Assembly (NCBI GenBank): GCA_018821745.1
Contig: JAHJLU010000180.1
Coordinates: 1-7,622 of the forward strand
Source of the DNA: Myxococcota bacterium
Lineage (GTDB): Bacteria; Myxococcota_A; Polyangia; HGW-17
Reading direction: 5' to 3'
Length of the DNA: 7,622 nt
Shown here: piece by piece, positions 1-6,262 of the stretch
Layout: every line of letters starts with the position of its first letter
Position numbering within the stretch: the stretch's first letter is position 1
Made by a program: the position numbers and the translations under genes
The notes under the pieces: model-generated
What the model was told of the DNA's origin: nothing
The model's input: the letters and a program-made list of their open reading frames with translations, nothing else
Database searches by the model: none

Positions 1-618
1 ACTCTCGACGCAGATGAAGACGGTGTTCCCGACGACTGTGATGTGTGCCCGGGCGAAGACGACGATGTCGACACCGATGAAGACGGCATCCCCGATGGCT
101 GCGACGCATGCGAAGGGTTCGATGACACAGAAGACATGGACGACGATGGCATCCCCGACGGCTGTGACCAGTGTCCCGCCACCGAGGAGTGTAACATCTG
201 TTACGAGGCCTGCTACTACACAGAGGTCACTTGCGGTTACACCAATGCCTGCGCCGCCTCTGGTTTCAACTGCACCAACGAGGACTCCTACTGCGAGTCC
301 GCCTGCATGCTCGACGCCAGCTGCGCCGCAATAGCGTCCATGGTTGGCGCCAACCCCGACCCCGAACTCTCTGCCTGCATCAACGCCTGTGATCCCGCAA
401 ACCAGTGCAACGTCTGTACCGCCTCCAGTTGCCAGTCAGAGTTTGCCGCCTGTTCCAATGATGCCACCTGCACCAATTTCCTGCAGTGCAGCCAGGCGTG
501 CGCCGACAGCGCCTGCGTCGCCACCTGCGGCACTACCTATCCCACCACTCTGGGGGCCGACCTCCAGAGCTGCATGTGCACAAACTGCAACACCGAGTGC
601 ACCACCCTCTGCAACTAA
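1..618 (+). CDS. Secreted Asp-repeat / Cys-rich protein, 3' part (5' end outside window)
   Basis: The frame is open from base 1 and ends in TAA at 616-618, giving 205 residues of a longer protein. Residues 3-58 hold three repeats of the form DxDxDG[IV]PDxCDxC with an exact 21-residue (63-bp) spacing, starting at bases 7, 70 and 133. They resemble thrombospondin type 3 calcium-binding repeats, where Asp side chains bind Ca2+ and the Cys pairs form disulfides. From residue 59 to the end there are 25 Cys in about 147 residues, in two loosely similar modules beginning CNIC and CNVC. Such disulfide-rich architecture implies export to the periplasm, cell surface or medium; the signal peptide would lie upstream and cannot be seen. 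No membrane anchor or sorting tail is present at the C-terminus. A GTG at 43 could be called as a start, but the repeat continues in frame upstream of it, so it is internal. The substrate or partner is unknown. Confidence 0.85.
   Translation, partial: TLDADEDGVPDDCDVCPGEDDDVDTDEDGIPDGCDACEGFDDTEDMDDDGIPDGCDQCPATEECNICYEACYYTEVTCGYTNACAASGFNCTNEDSYCESACMLDASCAAIASMVGANPDPELSACINACDPANQCNVCTASSCQSEFAACSNDATCTNFLQCSQACADSACVATCGTTYPTTLGADLQSCMCTNCNTECTTLCN
7..174 (+). repeat. Three tandem 63-bp units coding TSP3-like Ca-binding repeats
   Basis: Units start at 7, 70 and 133. The core of each codes Asp-x-Asp-x-Asp-Gly-(Ile/Val)-Pro-Asp-x-Cys-Asp-x-Cys. Conservation is high in the coding core and lower in the linker between cores, as expected from tandem duplication followed by selection on the Ca-binding loop. 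More units may lie to the left of the window. Confidence 0.8.
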
Positions 619-796
619 TCTCCCGCAGCCTTCCCCCCAATCACTTTTCCCAATAACGGTGTTTTTAATGCAGACTTGGTTTCTGGATTACTTCTTTCTA
701 AGGAATGACGGGGAGAGAACACTGATGCGCAAGGGGTTGCCCACTTAAAGCTTAATGTTTTGGGGGAAGGGGAACAGCGCGGATACCGGGGGAGCG
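619..796. other. Convergent intergenic spacer
   Basis: This 178-bp stretch separates two genes that point toward each other. It is more AT-rich than its flanks around 640-700. I looked for a GC-rich hairpin followed by a T-run on either strand and found none convincing. I see no coding potential that fits the codon style of the neighbours, so transcription of both genes may end by other means, such as Rho. Confidence 0.5.
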
Positions 797-1669
797 TCAG
801 CCTTTGACGAGCATGGCCTTTGCGGTGAAGGCCTGGAGGCGGCCCAGGGCTTTGGCCAGGTGCAGGGTGCTGAAAAACAGGATAATTCCCACCAGGGGGA
901 GGAGATAGTAGACCCAGGGCTCCACCACATAGCCCAGGTGGTGGATCTGGATCACCTCGTGGTGGAGGATGGAGTAGACGAAGGGGGCCGCCACCAGGGC
1001 CGCCGAGGTGGACATGAAGGTGACCATGAGGGAGAAGTAGATAACCCCCAGGGGGAGCATGAGCACGAAAAAGCCCATGGCGCTCCAGGTGTAGCGGTCG
1101 CTGATCCACCCCTTGAACTGTTCCCACCAGCCCTTTTTTGTGCCGTCGATGATGGGGTGGCGGGGCATGCGGGAGCCCAGGAGCCACTCCACGAGGCGCC
1201 CCTCGAAGAGGGCGATACCCCGGACCGACAAAAGGAACACGCCTAAAAAGGGCAGCCCGATGACCAGCACCATGAGCCCCAGGGAGAGGCTGGCCCCCGT
1301 GACCACCCAGGTGAAGTAGAAGATCCCCGTGCCAAGGGAGATGAGCAGATACAGCAAGGCTCCCCATGCGCGCTTGTCAGCTATGACGCCGAAGAATCGC
1401 CCCAGGAGTGACCTCGATGGTGCGGGGGCCGCGGTTATGGGTGTGGCGCTCTTGCCGTAGGCACTGGCGATCTCCTCGGGTGACCCGTACCGGGCAATGG
1501 CCTCCCGGGCCAGGACGATGGGATCCGACTGTGGGGACTTCTTGAGAAGCTCATCCAGGGCTCCCGTGAGATGTTCCGTGGCGTCGAAGACGGCGTCCTG
1601 AACCAGGACGGGGTCGGCGCCTTTCATGGTATCGCGCAGAGATTGAATATAAGTATCAATGGGATGCAT
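797..1669 (-). CDS. HAAS/DUF1700-like membrane protein with two sensor-type domains
   Basis: This 290-residue protein has a cytoplasmic helical N-terminus (about residues 1-75; note AREAIARYGSPEEIASAYG at 54-72) that resembles the HAAS/DUF1700 region commonly paired with PadR regulators. About five hydrophobic segments follow, near 103-123, 127-149, 195-217, 220-235 and 250-270. Residues 91-129 and 184-222 align without gaps, sharing F, G, I, D, W, G, Y-F, T and S positions, so the membrane part is an internal duplication of a domain like the 'putative sensor' family (PF13796 type). The start is the ATG at 1667-1669, which has a GGGAGGGG ribosome-binding site just upstream inside padR; the two genes overlap by 14 bp and are probably co-translated. 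By analogy with PadR-DUF1700 pairs it may sense an envelope or membrane signal and act with the repressor, but the ligand is unknown. Family assignment is from pattern recognition only. Confidence 0.8.
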   Translation of the reverse strand: MHPIDTYIQSLRDTMKGADPVLVQDAVFDATEHLTGALDELLKKSPQSDPIVLAREAIARYGSPEEIASAYGKSATPITAAPAPSRSLLGRFFGVIADKRAWGALLYLLISLGTGIFYFTWVVTGASLSLGLMVLVIGLPFLGVFLLSVRGIALFEGRLVEWLLGSRMPRHPIIDGTKKGWWEQFKGWISDRYTWSAMGFFVLMLPLGVIYFSLMVTFMSTSAALVAAPFVYSILHHEVIQIHHLGYVVEPWVYYLLPLVGIILFFSTLHLAKALGRLQAFTAKAMLVKG

Positions 1670-2030
1670 TGTCCCCTCCCGAGAGCACCGAATTGACGAT
1701 GCGGGTTGTCTCTTTCCATATTTTTTTCCAGGACTGCAGGGCTTTGTGCCCCGTGGGTGTGATCTCGTAGTACTTGCGGGGCGGCCCCGAGACCGATGGC
1801 TCCACCCGTGAGGTGAGAAGCTCCGAGGCTTCCATGGAGCGCAGAACGGGGTAGAGGGCCCCCTGCTTCATCATGGGCAGGTTCTCGGAGCGGGACTCCA
1901 GATTCTTGACGATCTGATAGCCGTAGAGGGGCTCCGTGCTCTGATCCATGATGGCCAGGAGAATCAGCGCCACGGTCCCGGAGTTAAGCTCCTTCTGGAA
2001 CTTTTTACTGCTTTCGTCGGAGACGGTCAT
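1656..2030 (-). CDS. PadR-family transcriptional repressor
   Basis: This is a 124-residue winged-helix DNA-binding protein. The PadR hallmarks are visible in order: an N-terminal helix leading to LYGYQIVKNLE (35-45), the recognition region with GALYPVLRSMEASELL (57-72), and the wing strand GPPRKYYEITPTGHKAL (82-98), followed by a short C-terminal dimerisation helix. PadR proteins usually repress their own operon and are released by small phenolic or hydrophobic ligands. I chose the ATG at 2028-2030 because AAGG lies 9 bases upstream. An in-frame TTG at 2066 would add 12 residues, but it would run through the inverted repeat at 2054-2072. The gene precedes and overlaps the HAAS-type membrane gene, the usual arrangement for short PadR proteins with DUF1700 partners. 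Confidence 0.9.
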   Translation of the reverse strand: MTVSDESSKKFQKELNSGTVALILLAIMDQSTEPLYGYQIVKNLESRSENLPMMKQGALYPVLRSMEASELLTSRVEPSVSGPPRKYYEITPTGHKALQSWKKIWKETTRIVNSVLSGGDNASH

Positions 2031-2053
2031 GGGAATTAACCTTACCTTCCATT

Positions 2054-2072
2054 CACTGGTAAACAACCAGTG
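2054..2072. promoter_or_regulatory. Perfect 7-bp inverted repeat upstream of padR (candidate operator)
   Basis: CACTGGT, a 5-base spacer and ACCAGTG form a perfect dyad about 24 bp before the chosen padR start. It could be an operator for the dimeric repressor or a hairpin in the padR leader. It is not a terminator, because no T-run follows on either strand. Confidence 0.5.
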
Positions 2073-2082
2073 GTGATAAATC

Positions 2083-2111
2083 TACACTACTGTAAAATTA
2101 ACACTAGTCAA
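2083..2111 (-). promoter_or_regulatory. Candidate padR promoter with overlapping TACA-N4-TGTA dyad
   Basis: Read on the minus strand, TTGACT (2111-2106) and TAGTGT (2089-2084) are separated by 16 bp. The dyad TACA-CTAC-TGTA at 2083-2094 overlaps the -10 position. PadR operators of this general shape (inverted TGTA/ATGT arms) are known, so autorepression is likely. The -35 is good and the -10 is weak (3 of 6). Confidence 0.4.
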
Positions 2112-2183
2112 CCATTTTTTTTCACGGGGTTCAGCGTGACCGAAATCTCCCTCAGGGAAAAGTGCGTGATGAAAGGGATTTGA

Positions 2184-4082
2184 TCAGTCGAGGATGTAGA
2201 GGGGGGCTATCTCTCGGGTCTCGTGACTTTTGAGGATGTGGAAATGCTTGATGGCGTTGATTTTTGCAGGAGGGAGCGTCCCCAGGGGCATGTAGACAAT
2301 TTTGATGCCCATACGTCCAGCAAGGCGCTTGAGTTGGTTCGCCGGGGGTTTGGCGGCGATATAGAGCACCAGAGGATCCGCCGTGAGCTGGAGCGCCGCG
2401 GCCAGCAGAATCTGGGATTTTCGTTCGAACCAGTTGAGCCAGGGATCCTGCCAGATGGGCCACATGCGCTGGGGTGGGTAGGTCATGAGGAACCCGCCGT
2501 ATTCGCAGCGGCTGATCCCGGGACCCACCATCTGATCGCCGGGGTTGGTGGCGTAGAAGGCCATGTCAGACTCCTGGGAGTGCTCCCCGAGCCAGCTCAT
2601 CTTGTAGGGGTACTTCTCTTCGGGCTCGCTGTCTTCGTCGAAGATGACCACCACGGAGCCCACCTTTCCGCTCCGGTGAAACTCCTCGGACACATAGATG
2701 CGCCCCTCGTGCCAGCGCCTCAGGGTCTCCCGCAGATCGAGGCCGTCCATGAGCGAATCGGTGAAGGGGCGGACCCGGTGGGCCATATCCCCCAGCAGCC
2801 CCGAGGCCTGTGTCTTGAGGTGGCCGCCGTAGTTTTCGATGACCACGTCCTCGGGCTGGTAGGAGCACAGGTAGTCGCCGTCCTTGACCGAGCCCCACTC
2901 CCCGGGGAAGGCCTCCCGGGGCCGCGTCTTCACCAGGTGCATCATGCGCTGGGCCCGCTGCAGGACCCGCCGCTGGAAGCGAATGACCGTGGTGGCCTTG
3001 CCCAGGTCCTCAAGGGAGAGCTCCAGGGTGGGCGTGGCCTTGAACTGGTCGCTCCCCTCAATGGGGTCCGTGAGGAGCTCATGGAGAATCCACCCGAAGT
3101 CGTGATCCACCATGGAGCGGGAGCCCACAACGATCTCCAGGACACGGGGGGCCAGCAGCCCAGACACCAGGGCCAGATTTCTGCAGTAGACAAGGGTCTG
3201 CTTGAGCGACTGCAGGGAGACGGTCGTCTTCATCTCCTTGCTGTACCGCCGGGCACTCTCCGCCAGCAGCTCGGCCAGCAGCTCGTACCTGCCGGGAGCC
3301 GGTGTGTCGGTGTTTCGCCACTTCTCGTACTGCAGGCGGAACCAGGCACCCTCCATGGCGATGACACGGGCGGAGTCTCGCTCCACCTGGAACAGCTCAA
3401 CCCCCTGCCGTTTGACGCGGCCAAAGGGGCGGACCAGCTCCGTGTCGAGCAGGTTCAGTATATGGGGGACATGGTGCAGCCCCACCACTCCTACCACCAG
3501 GGCGTTCTCCTGCCGCATCTCCCACAGGTGGAAGGCCATGGTCTCCTCACGGAGATGATCCGCCATGAGGTGGACTCCCTGGTCCGCGGCCGGCTCTTCT
3601 TCGGGGGGCTGCGCGGGTTCGCCCATGGCCAGGGAGGCCCTCAGCAGCTCGCGCACCATGTGGTCGTATCCCAGCTGGGCGAGGGTAAAGGAGTCGGGCC
3701 ATCGCTCAGAGACCAGCGGATAATCTTCCAGGTCCTTGTCGATGAAGGAGACGGGGATGTTCATCTCGGTGGCAGTGCGCACCGCCTCCCACAGGGGATC
3801 CGTGGACTCGATGACCACATGGAAGGGCGTCTCGCGGGAGGTCTGATAACGCAGGACCGCCAGACCCGGGAGCAGGGCGCAAGCCTTTTTCAGCCAGGGG
3901 TTGAGGGTCTCGGGCAGCTCGATCCCCACGGCCACGGGTCTGATCTCCCGAAGCTTTGTGTGGATTGCGCTGGCCCACTCCATCCCCTCGTGGAGGATGG
4001 GGAGCAAGACCACTCCCCTGTGCTCAATGTGGGGGGCGTCACCCCGAAGATACCGGTCAAGGGCAGGGTGGAGATGGTTCAT
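2184..4082 (-). CDS. Large protein of unknown function with TraB/PrgY-like N-terminal domain
   Basis: This is a 632-residue soluble protein with no signal peptide or clear membrane helix. The N-terminal 240 or so residues recall the TraB/PrgY/Tiki superfamily: HEGMEWASAIHTKLREIRP then VGIELPE (31-58), an IDKDLED stretch (114-120) in the place of that family's DRD motif, and VGLHHVPHIL (200-209) like its GxxH motif. The rest (about 245-632) I do not recognise; it contains a distinctive block of Gly, Trp and acidic residues (EKYPYKMSWLGEHSQESDMA at 489-508, then GPGISRCEYGG at 520-530) and a C-terminal Rossmann-like stretch (LVLYIAAKPP, GIKIVYMPLG). TraB relatives include a metalloprotease-type family (Tiki) and PrgY, a pheromone-inhibiting protein, so a hydrolase role is possible but unproven. 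Its ATG overlaps the trpS stop as ATGA, so translation is coupled to trpS. The opposite strand also has a long open frame, judged a shadow. Confidence 0.85.
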   Translation of the reverse strand: MNHLHPALDRYLRGDAPHIEHRGVVLLPILHEGMEWASAIHTKLREIRPVAVGIELPETLNPWLKKACALLPGLAVLRYQTSRETPFHVVIESTDPLWEAVRTATEMNIPVSFIDKDLEDYPLVSERWPDSFTLAQLGYDHMVRELLRASLAMGEPAQPPEEEPAADQGVHLMADHLREETMAFHLWEMRQENALVVGVVGLHHVPHILNLLDTELVRPFGRVKRQGVELFQVERDSARVIAMEGAWFRLQYEKWRNTDTPAPGRYELLAELLAESARRYSKEMKTTVSLQSLKQTLVYCRNLALVSGLLAPRVLEIVVGSRSMVDHDFGWILHELLTDPIEGSDQFKATPTLELSLEDLGKATTVIRFQRRVLQRAQRMMHLVKTRPREAFPGEWGSVKDGDYLCSYQPEDVVIENYGGHLKTQASGLLGDMAHRVRPFTDSLMDGLDLRETLRRWHEGRIYVSEEFHRSGKVGSVVVIFDEDSEPEEKYPYKMSWLGEHSQESDMAFYATNPGDQMVGPGISRCEYGGFLMTYPPQRMWPIWQDPWLNWFERKSQILLAAALQLTADPLVLYIAAKPPANQLKRLAGRMGIKIVYMPLGTLPPAKINAIKHFHILKSHETREIAPLYILD

Positions 4083-5062
4083 TTTCCGTAAACGTCACCA
4101 ACAAGACCCATGATTTTTTTGACTTTTCTTATTTTCTTGATGGCCGTGGCGCGGGCTCTGCGGGAACCCTCTTCCAGCACCTGGGTAATGAAGGCGCGAT
4201 CCTGGGTCAGGGCCTCGCGTTTCTCGCGCATGGGGCCGAAATATTCCAGCAGCGCCCGGTGCAGCTCCATCTTGGCGTGACCGTAGCCGTAATTTCCGGC
4301 CCGGTAGTTTGCCTCCATGGCGGCGACCTGGGTCTTGTCGGCGAAGAGCTTGTAGAGGGCCACCACATTGCACTTGTCCGGATCCTTGGGGGCTTCCAGG
4401 GAGGTGGCGTCGGTGACGATGGACATGATCTGTTTCTTCAACTGCTTGGCGGGGGCGAACATTTCAATGGTGTTGCCGTAGCTTTTGGACATCTTCTGCC
4501 CGTCGGTGCCGGGGACCACCGCCACACTCTCCAGAATCAGGGGGTCCGGGAGGGTGAAGACCTCCTCGCCATACTCCTGATTGAACTTCATGGCGATATC
4601 CCGGGTGATCTCCAGGTGCTGCTTCTGGTCTTTCCCCACGGGGACCACATTGGAGTCATACAGGAGAATATCCGAGGCCATGAGCAAGGGATAGGTGAAG
4701 AGGCCGTGGTTGGGCTGCAACCCCTTGGCGATCTGGTCCTTATAGGAGTGGGCACGTTGCAAAAGCCCCATGGGAGTGATGTTGGAGAGCAGAAAGGTGA
4801 GCTCCGCCACTTCCGGGACCATGGACTGCAGGAAAATGGTGGATCGCTCGGGATCGAGGCCCAGGGCCAGGTAGTCCGCCACGATGTCCCACGTTGTCTT
4901 GGTGAGCAGTGCGGGATCCATGTGGGTGTTGAGGGTGTGGTAGTCAGCTATGAAATAATAGCACTCATACTTCTCCTGCAGCTCAACGAACTGCCGAATG
5001 GCGCCGAAATAATTGCCGATGTGCAGGCCACCCGTAGGTTTCACTCCAGAAAGGGAACGCAT
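4079..5062 (-). CDS. trpS: Tryptophanyl-tRNA synthetase
   Basis: This class I aminoacyl-tRNA synthetase charges tRNA-Trp with tryptophan using ATP in the cytoplasm. Its 327 residues match the usual bacterial length of about 325-340. Visible hallmarks are the HIGH-type signature HIGN (14-17, within GGLHIGNYFGAI), the Trp-pocket segment MASDILLY (128-135, with the indole-binding Asp at 131), VGKDQKQHLE (142-151) and the KMSKS loop (190-194). A helical anticodon-binding C-terminal domain follows, ending in basic residues. All catalytic motifs are intact. The start is the ATG at 5060-5062, preceded by a perfect AGGAGG with 5-base spacing. The stop overlaps the start of the downstream unknown gene by 4 bp. 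There is no sign of a leader peptide or T-box-type structure upstream. Confidence 0.98.
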   Translation of the reverse strand: MRSLSGVKPTGGLHIGNYFGAIRQFVELQEKYECYYFIADYHTLNTHMDPALLTKTTWDIVADYLALGLDPERSTIFLQSMVPEVAELTFLLSNITPMGLLQRAHSYKDQIAKGLQPNHGLFTYPLLMASDILLYDSNVVPVGKDQKQHLEITRDIAMKFNQEYGEEVFTLPDPLILESVAVVPGTDGQKMSKSYGNTIEMFAPAKQLKKQIMSIVTDATSLEAPKDPDKCNVVALYKLFADKTQVAAMEANYRAGNYGYGHAKMELHRALLEYFGPMREKREALTQDRAFITQVLEEGSRRARATAIKKIRKVKKIMGLVGDVYGK

Positions 5063-5067
5063 AAAAT

Positions 5068-5073
5068 CCTCCT
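5068..5073 (-). promoter_or_regulatory. Strong Shine-Dalgarno for trpS
   Basis: AGGAGG on the minus strand, 5 bases before the ATG at 5062, fixes the trpS start. Confidence 0.85.
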
Positions 5074-5160
5074 CGGCCTGTGTCTGCAGGCGATATCACC
5101 AAGAATCCACAACCACTCGCCATAATTTCCCAAAACTCTCCGAGGGCTGTTTCTGGACTC

Positions 5161-5189
5161 TTGGGGTTTACTGTTTTATGTGCTATAGA
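5161..5189 (+). promoter_or_regulatory. Candidate promoter for the GH114 lipoprotein gene
   Basis: An extended -10, TG-C-TATAGA (5181-5189), lies 17 bp after a weak -35, TTGGGG (5161-5166). It would give a leader of about 30 bases, containing the AAAGAGG ribosome-binding site at 5214-5220, six bases before the ATG at 5227. The extended -10 compensates for the poor -35. Confidence 0.5.
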
Positions 5190-5226
5190 AAAAAAAGCAA
5201 GCTGACCCAAACCAAAGAGGTGTGTC

Positions 5227-6138
5227 ATGAAGATTTTTCAGAGCAGAGTATTGCTGATCTGTGCGGTGGTATTCTTCTTCGCCGTCTCCTGTGACGACGA
5301 CGATGACTCCAACAACGAGAACAACGTCAATAATGTCAATAACGTCAATAATGTTAACAATGTTAATAATCTGAACAATGTTAACAATGTCAACAACACC
5401 AACGTCTGGCGTCCCACAGCGGGGACCACCTGGCAGTGGCAGCTCTCGGACTACCCCGTCAACACCACCTTCGATATGGAGATGTACGACATCGACCTCT
5501 TCGACGTCAGCGACAATACCATCGAGACGCTCAAAGCCGAGGGCATAATTGTGATCTGCTACTTCAGCGCCGGCTCCTTCGAAGACTGGCGTGACGACGC
5601 CAACCTCTGGGATGCTGCGGACTATGGCAACCCCCTCGATGGCTGGGAGGGCGAGTACTGGGTCGACACCCGCAGCGCCAACGTGCGCGAGATCATGCAG
5701 AGCCGCCTGGACTACGCCGTGGAGCGCGGCTGTGACGGCGTGGAGCCCGACAATGTGGACGGCTATCTCAACGATCCCGGGTTCCCCCTCACCTACGAGA
5801 CCCAGCTCGACTTCAACCTGTTCCTCAGCCAGGAGGCCCACGCCCGTGGCCTCAGTGTGGGGCTGAAAAACGACGGAGATCAGATCCCCGATCTCATCTC
5901 CCACTTCGACTGGTCCCTCAACGAAGAGTGTGTGGCCTACGACGAGTGTGATATCTACCGCGACTTTATAGACGCCGACAAGCCCGTCTTCCATGTGGAA
6001 TATATCGACGCCTACTCGGAAGCCAGCGGGGTCGCGAACACGGTCTGCAACGACGCCCAGCGCTCGGGATTTTCCACCCTCATCAAGATCTGGGATCTGG
6101 ACGAGTGGTATTACGATTGCGCCTTCATGGGTCTTTGA
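5227..6138 (+). CDS. GH114 family (endo-alpha-1,4-polygalactosaminidase-like) lipoprotein
   Basis: This is a 303-residue exported lipoprotein. Residues 1-22 form a signal peptide with a lipobox-like AVSC, so Cys22 is the likely lipidated residue. Asp23-27 and an Asn-Asn-Val tether (29-59) follow. From about 60 to 300 the protein matches the glycoside hydrolase 114 TIM barrel: VICYFSAGSFEDWR (109-122), YWVDTRSANVREIM (144-157), RGCDGVEPDNVDGY (167-180), GLSVGLKND (208-216), LNEECVAYDEC (231-241) and KPVFHVEYIDAY (252-263). The conserved acids in GVEPDN and NEEC are the likely catalytic pair. The family cleaves alpha-1,4-galactosamine polymers such as Pel-type or galactosaminogalactan exopolysaccharide, so the enzyme may trim or degrade matrix at the cell surface. 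The substrate here is inferred from the family only. Asp at +2 would retain the protein in the inner membrane under E. coli rules, which may not hold in this lineage. Confidence 0.9.
   Translation: MKIFQSRVLLICAVVFFFAVSCDDDDDSNNENNVNNVNNVNNVNNVNNLNNVNNVNNTNVWRPTAGTTWQWQLSDYPVNTTFDMEMYDIDLFDVSDNTIETLKAEGIIVICYFSAGSFEDWRDDANLWDAADYGNPLDGWEGEYWVDTRSANVREIMQSRLDYAVERGCDGVEPDNVDGYLNDPGFPLTYETQLDFNLFLSQEAHARGLSVGLKNDGDQIPDLISHFDWSLNEECVAYDECDIYRDFIDADKPVFHVEYIDAYSEASGVANTVCNDAQRSGFSTLIKIWDLDEWYYDCAFMGL
5311..5403 (+). repeat. Degenerate 9-bp AAY-AAY-GTY repeat coding the (NNV)n tether
   Basis: About ten 9-bp units code Asn-Asn-Val with occasional Glu, Leu or Thr in the third place. Synonymous drift between AAT/AAC and GTT/GTC shows the peptide is what is kept. 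Because the unit is a multiple of three, slippage changes the tether length without a frameshift. It is a low-complexity spacer between lipid anchor and enzyme. Confidence 0.9.
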
Positions 6139-6158
6139 CCCCTCCCCCGCACACGAGA

Positions 6159-6172
6159 CCGGGTCAGCCCGG
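6159..6172 (+). other. Small hairpin after the GH114 gene
   Basis: CCGGG-TCAG-CCCGG forms a 5-bp GC stem with a 4-base loop 20 bases after the stop codon. No T-run follows directly, so it is at best a weak transcript-end or stabilising structure. Confidence 0.3.
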
Positions 6173-6213
6173 GAATCCCCGACCGGTTTCGCTCCTTCCT
6201 CTTCACTGATATA

Positions 6214-6242
6214 TTGACAAAAGGCGGTAATATCCCTAATTT
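6214..6242 (+). promoter_or_regulatory. Candidate lepA promoter
   Basis: A consensus -35, TTGACA (6214-6219), is followed after 17 bp by TAATTT (6237-6242), a weak -10. The transcript would begin only a few bases before the ribosome-binding site AAAGGAG (6251-6257), giving a very short leader. Confidence 0.5.
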
Positions 6243-6262
6243 CCCTCTCCAAAGGAGCCCAT

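Noticed and set aside
615..1367. A 250-codon minus-strand frame overlapping the HAAS-type gene
   Set aside because: It is Pro/Gly/His-rich and out of frame with the membrane protein, which has a good start, overlap with padR and recognisable domains.
2031..2066. TTG start at 2066 giving a 12-residue longer PadR
   Set aside because: The added residues resemble no PadR N-terminus, the codons run through a perfect inverted repeat, and the ATG at 2030 has its own ribosome-binding site.
2115..2139. T8 run next to a TCACG/CGTGA stem, resembling a terminator
   Set aside because: The T-run precedes the stem on the plus strand and becomes an A-run after it on the minus strand, so neither transcript would have the hairpin-then-U order.
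2223..4091. A 622-codon open frame on the plus strand opposite the 632-residue gene
   Set aside because: The minus-strand product has sensible domains, an ATGA link to trpS and recognisable motifs. The plus-strand product is His/Gly/Val/Gln-rich with no family resemblance, typical of an antisense shadow in GC-rich DNA.
3956..5125. A 389-codon plus-strand open frame opposite trpS
   Set aside because: It is antisense to a fully intact trpS with all catalytic motifs, and its product is low-information Gly/His/Leu-rich sequence.
5311..5403. Short regular repeats that could suggest a CRISPR array
   Set aside because: The units are 9 bp with no unique spacers and lie in frame inside a lipoprotein gene as a peptide linker.
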